64,000 nt of DNA from Prevotella sp. GTDB taxonomy: Bacteria; Bacteroidota; Bacteroidia; Bacteroidales; Bacteroidaceae. The first letter of the stretch is position 1. Every line of letters starts with the position of its first letter. The DNA is taken from contig JAEEXI010000006.1 in assembly GCA_016291495.1 (NCBI GenBank), forward strand, positions 119,043 to 183,042, given 5' to 3'. The position numbers and the translations under genes are program-made. The notes under the pieces were generated by a model. It ran no database searches. It was not told the DNA's origin and was given only the letters and a program-made list of their open reading frames with translations. This document shows, piece after piece, positions 18,308-25,994 of this stretch.

Positions 18308-19228
18308 CTATTTCTTTTGAAGCCATTTCTGTGCCAAATCCACATCTTTCTGGCGGGGGCCAACGGCATGTTGGTACTTAATGTCTTTTGGCAAGGAGTC
18401 AACAACAGCAGACTGTACGCCACAATACTTGACAATCAAGTCACGATAGTGCCTGATACCTTTCTTATTGATAGAGTCACATGCTGCATTATAGGCTTTC
18501 ACGAAAAGGTCCAGCTGCTTATGGCGCTCAGGTCGCCGCATTTCCTTCTCACGGAAGGCAATCACCCCCATCTGCATATCCAGTTTCCGAGTGTCCAGCA
18601 CCACAGGATGCCTTGCCATACGGGCCATTGTAGCCTGAGGCTCTGAAAAGAACATCGCATCCATTTCATTATTCTGCAACATCTGCATACGCACATTCAG
18701 GTCGTTGATCTGCACTCGGAACAGATGCTCATCCCTTAGTTTCACGGAATCAACAATGAGGTCACTGAGCATATCCGTCACTGAGAAACGGGTCATTGCC
18801 ACCATCTTGTCGTCCAGTTGCTTCAACTGGCGTATACGTGAGTTATGGTTGGTAATCAACTGCCAGTAACTGTTCGTCGCAGCTACATAGCGCAGTTGAA
18901 TGCCTCGTTTCTCAATACGTGCAGCCCTGACGAGGTCTGTCACACTACCTTCCACCCGTTGACGCTCCAAGGCGGTATCACAGTCTATATGTGCCATAAA
19001 GTGCTTCAGGCGCACGCCACCATTCAGTGTGTCAAACAATTGGTGATATGCTGCCACATACATCGGCAGGCAGTCAAGCGTCGGCATCACGGCAATCTTC
19101 AGCGCTGCAGAGTCTTTACGCAAAGCCTCCAGACGTTGTTTCCTCGTCTGTCGCTTCGTTTCCTCATAGGACTGTCCGCACGCTACCAATAGCACCAGAC
19201 AGGCCATCAAATAAAATGTTCTCTTCAT
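18308..19228 (-). CDS. NMT1/SsuA-like substrate-binding lipoprotein
   Basis: 306 residues from the ATG at 19228; the ORF track adds 35 upstream codons, but only the internal Met gives a lipoprotein signal (MKRTFYLMACLVLLVACG). The mature part resembles periplasmic binding proteins of the SsuA/THI5/NMT1 type: LKIAVMPTLDCLPMYVA near the N terminus, then VTDLVRAARIEKRG and FFSEPQATMARM. No ABC permease or ATPase is adjacent, so it may deliver ligand to a remote transporter or act as a sensor. Co-transcribed with the TPR gene. The candidate -7 box at 19237-19244 would leave a leader of only a few bases. Confidence 0.65.
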   Translation of the reverse strand: MKRTFYLMACLVLLVACGQSYEETKRQTRKQRLEALRKDSAALKIAVMPTLDCLPMYVAAYHQLFDTLNGGVRLKHFMAHIDCDTALERQRVEGSVTDLVRAARIEKRGIQLRYVAATNSYWQLITNHNSRIRQLKQLDDKMVAMTRFSVTDMLSDLIVDSVKLRDEHLFRVQINDLNVRMQMLQNNEMDAMFFSEPQATMARMARHPVVLDTRKLDMQMGVIAFREKEMRRPERHKQLDLFVKAYNAACDSINKKGIRHYRDLIVKYCGVQSAVVDSLPKDIKYQHAVGPRQKDVDLAQKWLQKK

Positions 19229-19236
19229 TTCGCGAA

Positions 19237-19244
19237 CAAAGGTA
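19237..19244 (-). promoter_or_regulatory. Possible -7 box of the SBP-TPR unit
   Basis: Minus-strand TACCTTTG, 9 bp before the ATG at 19228. If used, the 5' leader is nearly absent. Confidence 0.45.
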
Positions 19245-19364
19245 CTATTAAGTGAGCAGAAAACCAAATTTTGGAGCAGCAAATGCAGAGAAATGCTTGC
19301 ATTATCTCTGCTGAGTCGCGAAAAAATCGACAATCGGTCAAATTATATTTGAGTTTTCTCGAAT

Positions 19365-19577
19365 CATACTTTGCTCATAGGTTGCTCATAGCTTACTCAT
19401 AGGTTGCTCATAGGCATCTCATAGGCATCTCATAGGCATCTCATAGGATACTCTATCCTGTCTCTATGGTTTCTCTATCCTTTCTCATACCCATAGAACA
19501 TGAATACGGCATGAGATAAATATGAGAAAAGTTTGAGAAAGACGTGAGAAAAATGTGGGAGGGACGTGATTCTTTTT
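19365..19577. repeat. Second degenerate 11-bp tandem array
   Basis: Part of the gene-free stretch 19229-19724. About twelve 11-bp units run from 19365 to 19496 (CATAGGTTGCT, three exact CATAGGCATCT, then CTATCCTTTCT). After a 3-bp phase slip, inverted units follow from 19511 (ATGAGATAAAT, ATGAGAAAAGT, GTGAGAAAAAT). The shared core is CTCAT and its complement ATGAG. It has the same period and same inverted two-arm design as the array at 4699, with a different core sequence. Confidence 0.88.
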
Positions 19578-19661
19578 ATGTTTACGCACCGTAAACTTAT
19601 GTTCACAGCCCTTGAACATGTGTTTACCGCCCTTGAACTTATGTTTACGGACGGTGAACAT
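19578..19661. repeat. Four tandem 21-bp palindromic units
   Basis: Four consecutive 21-bp units, each containing a dyad of the form GTTYAC-N7-GTRAAC or GTTYA-N7-TGAAC. The first is perfect (GTTTACGCACCGTAAAC). Spacing of two helical turns puts every dyad on one DNA face, as expected for tandem operator sites or a nucleoid-protein platform. It lies directly after the 11-bp array and 63 bp past the radA stop codon. Confidence 0.88.
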
Positions 19662-19724
19662 AACTTTTCTAGTTACAAAGATACATTTTCTAACCTTTAC
19701 AAATAGTTTTCTGGGATGATGATG

Positions 19725-21134
19725 TTATCCGAAGAGGGCACGGAGGGCTTCTTCTACCTTGCGGACGGGAACGAGCTCGATTTTGAACTTCTTGCGATTG
19801 AGTCCTGAGAGGTTGTATTTAGGAATGATGATATGTGAGAAGCCCAGTTTCTCCGCCTCAGCAATACGCTGCTCGATACGTGCCACAGGACGTACCTCAC
19901 CACTCAGGCCTACCTCACCAGCCATACACCAGCCACTCTCAATGGGAGTGTCGACATTGCTGGAGAGCACTGCTGCGATGACACTGAGGTCCATTGCCAT
20001 ATCCGTCACTCGCAGACCTCCTGCGATATTGAGGAACACATCCTTCTGCATCAACTTGAAACCCACCCGCTTCTCCAATACGGCAAGCAGCATGTTCAGG
20101 CGACGCTGGTCGAAACCTGTTGCAGAGCGCTGAGGGGTACCGTAGGCGGCAGTACTGACCAGTGCCTGCGTCTCCAACAGGAAGGGACGGACGCCCTCAA
20201 TGGCACTGCTGATAGCCACACCCGAGAGTCCTTCATGGTCTTCCGTCAACAGCAGCTCTGAAGGGTTGCTGACTTGACGGAGGCCCGTCTGCTGCATCTC
20301 GTAGATTCCCAACTCTGAGGTAGAGCCGAAGCGGTTTTTGATGCTGCGCAGAATACGATACAAATAATGCTGGTCTCCCTCAAACTGGATGACGGTATCG
20401 ACAATGTGCTCCAGTATCTTCGGACCAGCTAGTGTGCCCTCCTTTGTGATATGGCCAATCAAAATGACGGGAACGCCGCTGGTCTTGGCAAAGCGCAACA
20501 GGGCGGAGGCACATTCCCGCACCTGGGCGATACTGCCAGCCGACGACTCCACATCCTCGGTAGAGATGGTCTGGATAGAGTCGATGATGATGAGTTCGGG
20601 CTGCACCTCCTTGATATGCTCGAAAATAGTCTCAAGGGAATTTTCGCAAAGAATCAGAAAGTTGTCGTTATTGGACAGACCATCCTTCACGAGTCGCTCT
20701 GCACGCATTTTCAGCTGGTGAGCACTCTCCTCGCCGCTGACATACAGCACCCGTTTCTCAGGCAGGTTAAGCATGGTCTGCAGAGAGAGCGTCGACTTGC
20801 CGATACCTGGTTCGCCGCCTAACAAGACGATAGAGCCAGGAACAAGGCCCCCACCCAACACGCGGTTCAGTTCCTCGTCATACATATCGATGCGGGGGTC
20901 GTCATGCGCAGAGATGTCACGAAGACGCAACACCTTGCCTGCGGAAAGTGCGGAGGACTGGGCGGACGCGCCGCTGTTCAGTCCCCTCCTGGTCTCCCCT
21001 AACTTTGGGGAGGAACTGGCCACCTTGATTTCCTTGAACGTGTTCCATTGTCCGCAGGATGGACACTTGCCTATCCATTTAGCTGACTCCTGTCCGCAAT
21101 GCTCGCAGACATACATTACTTTTTCCTTTGCCAT
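19725..21134 (-). CDS. radA: DNA repair protein RadA
   Basis: 469 residues from the ATG at 21134; the longer ORF-track start adds an unrelated hydrophobic extension upstream of the -7 box. Domains: N-terminal zinc ribbon (CEHCG...CPSCG), RecA-like ATPase with Walker A GGEPGIGKST at about residue 95, the RadA-specific KNRFG motif, and a C-terminal Lon-like domain (AGEVGLSGEVRPV...GFSHIIIP). Acts in branch migration of recombination intermediates. Oddity: residues 40-53, in the linker between zinc ribbon and ATPase, read SSSPKLGETRRGLN, encoded by a 40-bp palindromic repeat that also sits in frame in the TonB receptor gene next door. Confidence 0.95.
   Translation of the reverse strand: MAKEKVMYVCEHCGQESAKWIGKCPSCGQWNTFKEIKVASSSPKLGETRRGLNSGASAQSSALSAGKVLRLRDISAHDDPRIDMYDEELNRVLGGGLVPGSIVLLGGEPGIGKSTLSLQTMLNLPEKRVLYVSGEESAHQLKMRAERLVKDGLSNNDNFLILCENSLETIFEHIKEVQPELIIIDSIQTISTEDVESSAGSIAQVRECASALLRFAKTSGVPVILIGHITKEGTLAGPKILEHIVDTVIQFEGDQHYLYRILRSIKNRFGSTSELGIYEMQQTGLRQVSNPSELLLTEDHEGLSGVAISSAIEGVRPFLLETQALVSTAAYGTPQRSATGFDQRRLNMLLAVLEKRVGFKLMQKDVFLNIAGGLRVTDMAMDLSVIAAVLSSNVDTPIESGWCMAGEVGLSGEVRPVARIEQRIAEAEKLGFSHIIIPKYNLSGLNRKKFKIELVPVRKVEEALRALFG
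20976..21015 (-). repeat. 40-bp palindromic element inside radA
   Basis: On the minus strand this is 36/40 identical (by my base-by-base count) to plus-strand 21857-21896. Core inverted repeat CTCCCC..GGGGAG, then CAGGAGGGG. In frame with radA and without a stop; it encodes SPKLGETRRGLN in the interdomain linker. Confidence 0.88.
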
Positions 21135-21142
21135 ATTGAATG

Positions 21143-21150
21143 CAAAGATA
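21143..21150 (-). promoter_or_regulatory. -7 box of radA
   Basis: Minus-strand TATCTTTG, 9 bp upstream of the chosen radA start. It supports the short RadA form, because the longer ORF would start upstream of this promoter. Confidence 0.6.
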
Positions 21151-21193
21151 CAAAAATAATGAGAATTCCTTGCAAGCAAAGCGAATAAAATTC

Positions 21194-21221
21194 GAAGAGA
21201 GAATGGAGAATTGAGGATTAT
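21194..21221. repeat. Heptamer tract upstream of the TonB receptor gene
   Basis: Four 7-bp units including GAATGGA GAATTGA; the reverse complement is of the TCAATTC type. Lies between the divergent radA and TonB receptor promoters. Confidence 0.65.
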
Positions 21222-21225
21222 TTTG

Positions 21226-21233
21226 TAATTTTG
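21226..21233 (+). promoter_or_regulatory. -7 box of the TonB receptor gene
   Basis: TAATTTTG, 24 bp before the ATG at 21258. No cobalamin riboswitch fits in the short leader. Confidence 0.6.
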
Positions 21234-21257
21234 CATCTGTTTTTTAAATAATACATC

Positions 21258-23348
21258 ATGTATAAACCACTTTTCAATCAGCGCAAGGCTCTCCGTTTCC
21301 GTCAGTTTTCGAGGAAACGCTATGCTCTGTATGCCTGTTTAGGAAAGGTTGTCACCATTGGGGTGCTGAGCGTGGCTACACTGCGCGCAGCAGCAAGTAC
21401 CGCTGCAGACGATTTGACTGTGGCTGGCACACCCACAATGGTCAGCGATTCCGTTGCCGACAAGGAGGCGACACTCGACGATGTCGAGATAACAGGCTCA
21501 CGCGCACCGCTTGCATTGGGGCAAGCAGCGAGAATGGTCACTGTACTGACGCGCAACGAGATTCAGGCGGCGCCAGTACAAAGTATTAACGATTTGCTGA
21601 AGATGGCTGTTGGCGTGGATGTGCGCCAGCGCGGACCCATCGGAGCCCAGACGGATGTCAGTATCCGAGGCGGAACGAGCGAGCAGATAACGATTCTGCT
21701 GAACGGCATCAATATCTGTGACCCACAGACGGGACATAATGCCTTCGACCTGCCCTGCGACCTCAGCGACATTGAACGCATAGAGGTACTGGAAGGTCCT
21801 GCAGGACGAGTGTTTGGCACGTCGTCATTGGTGGGTGCCATCAATGTCGTGACATCTTCCTCCCCTAAGTTAGGGGAGGTCAGGAGGGGTCTGAACGTAC
21901 GAATGGAAGGCGGGTCGTATGGTTATCTGTCAGCGGCGACAAAATTATCAATTGTCAATTCTCAATTGTCAATTAATTACACCCGCAGCGATGGCTACAG
22001 CCGTTCGAAGGCAGGTGCACTAAACAGCGACTATCAGGGAGGGAAGGTCTTCTATCAAGGCAGCTACTCTCTCACCACTCACCACTCACCTCTCACCTCT
22101 ACGATTTCCTGGCAAGCAGGACTGAGCATCAAGGGGTTTGGGTCGAACACCTTCTATAGTGCCAAGTTCGACGAGCAGTACGAGAAGACCACCAAGCTCT
22201 ATACTGCCCTTCAAGGAGAGATGACAATAGGGAAACTGCATATCCGTCCTGCCATCTATTGGAATCGCGGCTACGACAGATTTGAACTGATGCGTGGATC
22301 AGAGGATAAAGTGCCGTTCAACTACCATCGCACTGATGTCTTTGGCATCCACCTCAACAGTTGGTTTGACTGGCTGTTGGGACGAACAGCCTTGGGGGCG
22401 GAGTTCCGCAACGAAGACATTGTCAGTACCAACCTCGGTGAGCCGCTGAATGAGCCGTTCAGTCATTATAAGGTAGGACTGAACCGCTCGAACCTCTCGT
22501 TCCATTTGGAACATAACATCCTGTTGAAGCGTTTTACCCTCTCGGCAGGTTTCATTGCCGTGAAGAACACCTGGAACCAGATGCCTTTTACGCTCTATCC
22601 AGGTGTGGATGCCAGCTATCGCATCGGCAGCCACTGGAAGGTATATGCCTCCTATAACTCCTCATTGCGTATGCCGTCGTTCACGGAACTCTATTATAGC
22701 GTGGGAGGTCATAAGGCAGACAAGTATCTGAAACCCGAGGAGTTGCATGCCGTTGAAGGGGGTGTGAGATACGGCAATCGTTGGTTGACGGCAAAGGCAA
22801 GTATCTTCCACCATCATGCCCGCAATATGATTGACTGGGTGATGGACACCCGTGACCCAGATGGCGTTTGGCAGAGTGTGAACCATACGAAGGTAAATAC
22901 GCTGGGGCAAGAAATTTCTCTTACCTCTCACCTCTCACCTCTTACCTCTATAAGTCTCGCCTATTGTCATTTGCATCAGCAAAAGCAGGAGGCAGATTAT
23001 CTCCAGTCGCAATATTCATTGGAGTATCTGCGCCATAAGGTGACGACCCAGTTGACTCTTTCCCTCGGTAGTATTCTCTCACCTCTCACCACTCACCTCT
23101 CACCACTCACCTTAACGATAGGCTATCGTTGGCAGGACCGCATGGGCAGCTATACCAACGTCGATGGAGAGGTGTGTGACTATCATCCCTATTCCGTTGT
23201 CGATGCCCGCCTCGACTGGCATACCGACAGCTATCAGCTCTATCTCGAGGCCAACAATCTGACGGGTCATCAATATGTCGACTACGGCAATGTACCCCAA
23301 CCAGGCTGTTGGGTCACAGTGGGAGCAAAATGGCATCTAACTTTCTGA
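21258..23348 (+). CDS. BtuB-like TonB-dependent outer-membrane receptor
   Basis: 696 residues. An unusual basic N-terminal leader precedes the hydrophobic segment, as seen in Bacteroidetes BtuB-type receptors (RKRYALYACLGKVVTIGVLSVATL). A plug domain follows (LDDVEITGSRAPL, then SIRGGTSEQITILLNGI, RIEVLEGPAGRVFGTSSLVGAINVV), then a 22-strand-type barrel ending in Phe (VGAKWHLTF). No carboxypeptidase-like N-terminal domain and no SusD partner, which favours a vitamin or metal-chelate ligand over glycan. Cobalamin is a guess from family resemblance and from the B12-dependent mutase in this genome. The gene is studded with repeats: a 40-bp palindromic element at the plug-barrel boundary and four heptamer tracts encoding Ser/Pro/Leu/Thr/His-rich loops (LTTHHSPLT, LTSHLSPLT, SPLTTHLSPLT). 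Confidence 0.85.
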   Translation: MYKPLFNQRKALRFRQFSRKRYALYACLGKVVTIGVLSVATLRAAASTAADDLTVAGTPTMVSDSVADKEATLDDVEITGSRAPLALGQAARMVTVLTRNEIQAAPVQSINDLLKMAVGVDVRQRGPIGAQTDVSIRGGTSEQITILLNGINICDPQTGHNAFDLPCDLSDIERIEVLEGPAGRVFGTSSLVGAINVVTSSSPKLGEVRRGLNVRMEGGSYGYLSAATKLSIVNSQLSINYTRSDGYSRSKAGALNSDYQGGKVFYQGSYSLTTHHSPLTSTISWQAGLSIKGFGSNTFYSAKFDEQYEKTTKLYTALQGEMTIGKLHIRPAIYWNRGYDRFELMRGSEDKVPFNYHRTDVFGIHLNSWFDWLLGRTALGAEFRNEDIVSTNLGEPLNEPFSHYKVGLNRSNLSFHLEHNILLKRFTLSAGFIAVKNTWNQMPFTLYPGVDASYRIGSHWKVYASYNSSLRMPSFTELYYSVGGHKADKYLKPEELHAVEGGVRYGNRWLTAKASIFHHHARNMIDWVMDTRDPDGVWQSVNHTKVNTLGQEISLTSHLSPLTSISLAYCHLHQQKQEADYLQSQYSLEYLRHKVTTQLTLSLGSILSPLTTHLSPLTLTIGYRWQDRMGSYTNVDGEVCDYHPYSVVDARLDWHTDSYQLYLEANNLTGHQYVDYGNVPQPGCWVTVGAKWHLTF
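21857..21896 (+). repeat. 40-bp palindromic element inside the TonB receptor gene
   Basis: Contains CTCCCCTAAGTTAGGGGAG followed by GTCAGGAGGGG. In frame, encoding SSPKLGEVRRGLN between the plug (INVV) and the first barrel strand. Sister copy in radA about 0.85 kb away; a diverged copy is at 63796. Confidence 0.88.
21948..21975 (+). repeat. In-frame heptamer tract 1 of the TonB receptor gene
   Basis: Four 7-bp units beginning TCAATTG TCAATTC. Read through as LSIVNSQLSIN in the early barrel. Confidence 0.85.
22072..22099 (+). repeat. In-frame heptamer tract 2 of the TonB receptor gene
   Basis: Four units, two TCACCAC then two TCACCTC, encoding LTTHHSPLTS in a loop between barrel strands. Confidence 0.85.
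22921..22948 (+). repeat. In-frame heptamer tract 3 of the TonB receptor gene
   Basis: Four units of TTACCTC/TCACCTC encoding LTSHLSPLTS. Confidence 0.85.
23079..23113 (+). repeat. In-frame heptamer tract 4 of the TonB receptor gene
   Basis: Five units alternating TCACCTC and TCACCAC, encoding SPLTTHLSPLT near the C-terminal barrel strands. Confidence 0.85.
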
Positions 23349-23403
23349 TTTGTAAACTCGGTCTTACATTATGGCAGACAGTACGCAAAAAAATTATAAA
23401 TTC

Positions 23404-23431
23404 TCATTTTTCAGTTATCAATTCTCAATTA
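23404..23431 (+). repeat. Heptamer tract upstream of pgk
   Basis: Four units from TCATTTT TCAGTTA to TCAATTA, ending 7 bp before the pgk -7 box, so it occupies the -33 region. Confidence 0.75.
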
Positions 23432-23438
23432 AATTCCG

Positions 23439-23446
23439 TACCTTTG
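23439..23446 (+). promoter_or_regulatory. -7 box of pgk
   Basis: TACCTTTG, 43 bp upstream of the pgk ATG. Confidence 0.65.
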
Positions 23447-23489
23447 TGTCCGATTTTGAAGATTCAAACCAATTTAAATAACAGAAATT

Positions 23490-24761
23490 ATGACTATCAA
23501 CGAATTCAACTTTGCCGGTAAGAAGGCAATCGTACGTGTAGACTTCAACGTACCCCTCGATGAGAATGGTAAGATTACTGACGACACCCGTATTCGTGGT
23601 GCCCTCCCCACACTGAAGAAGATTCTGGCTGATGGTGGTGCTACCATCATCATGTCACACATGGGTAAGCCCAAAGGTAAGGTAGATATGAAGAAGTCTC
23701 TGGGTCAGATCCGCGAGGCTGTAGAGAAGGCACTGGGTGTTCCCGTAGCTTTCGCTCCTGACTGCGCTAAGGCTGCTGATGCTGCCGCTGCCCTGAAGAT
23801 GGGTGAGGCTCTGCTGCTGGAGAACCTGCGTTTCTATCCTGAGGAAGAGGGCAAGCCTGTTGGTATTGACAAGGCTGATCCTGCTTACGACGAGGCTAAG
23901 AAGGCTATGAAGGCCAGCCAGAAGGAGTTTGCTAAGACGCTGGCTTCTTACGCTGACTGCTACGTGATGGATGCCTTCGGTACTGCTCACCGCAAGCACG
24001 CTTCTACCGCTGTCATCGCCGACTACTTCGATGCTAACAACAAGATGCTGGGTCTGCTGATGGAGAAGGAAGTTCAGGCTGTTGACAATGTGCTCAGCAA
24101 CATCAAGCGTCCATTCGTGGCTATCATGGGTGGTTCTAAGGTTTCTTCGAAGATCGGTATCATCGAGAACCTGCTCGGCAAGGTGGATAAGCTCATCCTC
24201 TGCGGTGGTATGACCTACACCTTCGCAAAGGCTCACAATGGTGAGATTGGTGATTCTATCGTAGAGCTCGACAAACTGGATGTTGCTCTGGGCGTTGAGG
24301 AGCTCGCCAAGAAGAACGGCGTACAGCTCGTACTCGGCAGCGACTGCACAGCTACCAATGGGCTCGACTTCGACACCATGACTGTGAAGCCTGGTGCTGA
24401 GATCATCACCTGCCCCGCCAATAAGGTGCCCGCTGGTTTTGAGGGTGTGGACGCTGGTCCTGCTTCTCAGGAGGACTTCCGCAAGGCTATCGAGGGTGCT
24501 AAGACCATCCTGTGGAACGGTCCTGCTGGTGTCTTCGAGTGCGACAACTTCACCGCTGGTTCACGTGCCATCGGCGACGCTATCGCTAAGGCTACAGCTG
24601 AGGGTGCTTTCTCACTCATCGGTGGTGGTGACTCTGTAGCTTGTGTCAACAAGTTCGGTCTGGCTGACCAGGTATCTTATATCTCTACTGGTGGTGGTGC
24701 ACTGCTCGAGGCTATCGAGGGTAAGGTACTTCCTGGTGTAGCTGCTATCAAGGGCGAGTAA
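23490..24761 (+). CDS. pgk: Phosphoglycerate kinase
   Basis: 423 residues. Glycolytic and gluconeogenic enzyme interconverting 1,3-bisphosphoglycerate + ADP and 3-phosphoglycerate + ATP in the cytoplasm. Signature [21 protein letters not shown] at the N terminus (residues about 12-32), [17 protein letters not shown], the hinge [20 protein letters not shown], and the ATP-site GGGDSVACV near the C terminus. Codon use is strongly skewed to GCT, CTG and GGT compared with neighbours, as expected of a highly expressed gene. The stop TAA overlaps the next gene's ATG by one base (TAATG), so the DUF3298 protein is likely made from the same message. Confidence 0.97.
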   Translation: MTINEFNFAGKKAIVRVDFNVPLDENGKITDDTRIRGALPTLKKILADGGATIIMSHMGKPKGKVDMKKSLGQIREAVEKALGVPVAFAPDCAKAADAAAALKMGEALLLENLRFYPEEEGKPVGIDKADPAYDEAKKAMKASQKEFAKTLASYADCYVMDAFGTAHRKHASTAVIADYFDANNKMLGLLMEKEVQAVDNVLSNIKRPFVAIMGGSKVSSKIGIIENLLGKVDKLILCGGMTYTFAKAHNGEIGDSIVELDKLDVALGVEELAKKNGVQLVLGSDCTATNGLDFDTMTVKPGAEIITCPANKVPAGFEGVDAGPASQEDFRKAIEGAKTILWNGPAGVFECDNFTAGSRAIGDAIAKATAEGAFSLIGGGDSVACVNKFGLADQVSYISTGGGALLEAIEGKVLPGVAAIKGE

Positions 24762-25558
24762 TGAAACGTCTGAAAATCTTTATAGCAATGACCGTTCTGC
24801 TTCTTGCAGGCGGTCATTGTGCTTATGCAGCCAAGTCCGAGAACATCAAGATTGACACCATCCGCTTCGAGAAGAGCGACACGACTGCCAACGTTGAGAT
24901 TTTTGTCCACTGGCCTGTCAAGGGCGAAAAAGCCTTGGTAGATAGTCTGCAGAATTTTATCGGCAGTTTGATTGGTGGTGGCGAGTTCTCTGATGCCAAG
25001 TCGGTTAAGGCCTATGGCGAGTCGCTGTGGCAGTCGCTCTCAGATGATTGGCACTCCGTCTACGACGATATGGAGCCAGACGATCGTCTTGGTGCCTTCG
25101 AGCGTACTTATAGCATCATAAAACTCTACGAGACTAAAAACTACGTAACCTATCACTACCACACCTTCGACTATGGTGGCGGCATGCATGGCTACACCAC
25201 CGAGGTAGGCTTTACTTTCCGTAAGAGCGACGGCAAGCAGATTCCTCTGCTCACCAATACCGATTCGCCTAAGCTCGCTAAGATGCTGAAAGAGGGTGTC
25301 CGTAGTTTCTTCTCTGGTGGAGCCGAAAAGCCATTATCCGATGAAAAGGTTGTTGAGTATTTGTTTGCTAATGATGTCGAGGCTCTCGACAATCTTCCGT
25401 TGCCAGGCAACGCCCCCTACCTCAGCGACACAGGCGTTGTATTCCTCTACACCCAGTACGAGATAGCCCCCTACTCTAGCGGTATCATCACTTTTGAGAT
25501 TCCTTTCAAGGATATCCTACCGTTCCTGAGTGAAGAAGCTAGGAGACTGGTTCCATAA
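24761..25558 (+). CDS. DUF3298/RsiV-like exported protein
   Basis: 265 residues with a signal peptide ([23 protein letters not shown]). The body matches the DUF3298 layout seen in RsiV-like and Tic20-like envelope proteins: a His-rich HYHTFDYGGGMHG turn, KSDGKQIPL, and the C-terminal YEIAPYSSGIITFEIPF. Probably periplasmic or surface exposed; a Cys in the signal region (GHCAYA) leaves a weak lipoprotein possibility. Function in Bacteroidales unknown. Translationally coupled to pgk (TAATG) and followed by a strong hairpin terminator. Confidence 0.75.
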   Translation: MKRLKIFIAMTVLLLAGGHCAYAAKSENIKIDTIRFEKSDTTANVEIFVHWPVKGEKALVDSLQNFIGSLIGGGEFSDAKSVKAYGESLWQSLSDDWHSVYDDMEPDDRLGAFERTYSIIKLYETKNYVTYHYHTFDYGGGMHGYTTEVGFTFRKSDGKQIPLLTNTDSPKLAKMLKEGVRSFFSGGAEKPLSDEKVVEYLFANDVEALDNLPLPGNAPYLSDTGVVFLYTQYEIAPYSSGIITFEIPFKDILPFLSEEARRLVP

Positions 25559-25562
25559 AGAC

Positions 25563-25598
25563 AAAGAAGAGGACACATCTTGTATGTCCTCTTCTTTT
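25563..25598. terminator. Intrinsic terminator after the pgk-DUF3298 unit
   Basis: 13-bp perfect stem AAAGAAGAGGACA with a 9-base loop and TTTT at the 3' end. The flanking A-rich arm lets it work for the convergent small gene too. Confidence 0.85.
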
Positions 25599-25616
25599 GT
25601 TATTTCCTGTTTCAGT

Positions 25617-25868
25617 TTACCAAGGCATCATGTCGCGCTCGTCAGGGCGGTGTGCCTTTCCGTCTTCATCCTTGATGTAGACCTGAAGGTCCTGGAAGTA
25701 GCCACCCGTCTGTTCCTGCAGGTTCTTCAGAATTGTCTTCGTGTCCTCAAAACCCATAAACTCTTTGGCAGAACCAATATGGTTCGTGAACTCTAACTTC
25801 TTGTTCTCTGTGTCAAGAACGGAGATGTACTCATCCTTAGTGCGGTCTCCAATAACAAATTTCTTCAT
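25617..25868 (-). CDS. Small conserved-looking protein of unknown function
   Basis: 83 residues from the ATG at 25868 (MKKFVIGDRTK); the ORF-track start 18 codons earlier lies upstream of the likely -7 box at 25899. No signal peptide or membrane helix; acidic and charged, with a compact predicted alpha/beta content (KEFMGFEDTKTILKNL). I do not recognise the family. The good -7 box and the terminator at its 3' end argue that it is a real gene. Confidence 0.6.
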   Translation of the reverse strand: MKKFVIGDRTKDEYISVLDTENKKLEFTNHIGSAKEFMGFEDTKTILKNLQEQTGGYFQDLQVYIKDEDGKAHRPDERDMMPW

Positions 25869-25898
25869 ATCAGATAGTTTTAATAGATTATTGTGTTG

Positions 25899-25906
25899 CA
25901 AAGATA
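25899..25906 (-). promoter_or_regulatory. -7 box of the small unknown gene
   Basis: Minus-strand TATCTTTG, 31 bp upstream of the ATG at 25868. Confidence 0.6.
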
Positions 25907-25994
25907 CAAAGAATTTTCCCACTTTGATTCAAGATTTAAGAAATATTTAACGTAATCGTTGTAGATTCCGAAAAAACTTTGTACCTTCGCAGTC

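Noticed and set aside
19578-19661. Intrinsic terminators
   Set aside because: Palindromes have 5-7 bp arms, no T-run, and repeat in tandem at 21 bp.
21135-21257. Cobalamin riboswitch upstream of the BtuB-like receptor
   Set aside because: Only about 25 bases lie between the -7 box and the ATG, too short, and no B12 box was seen.
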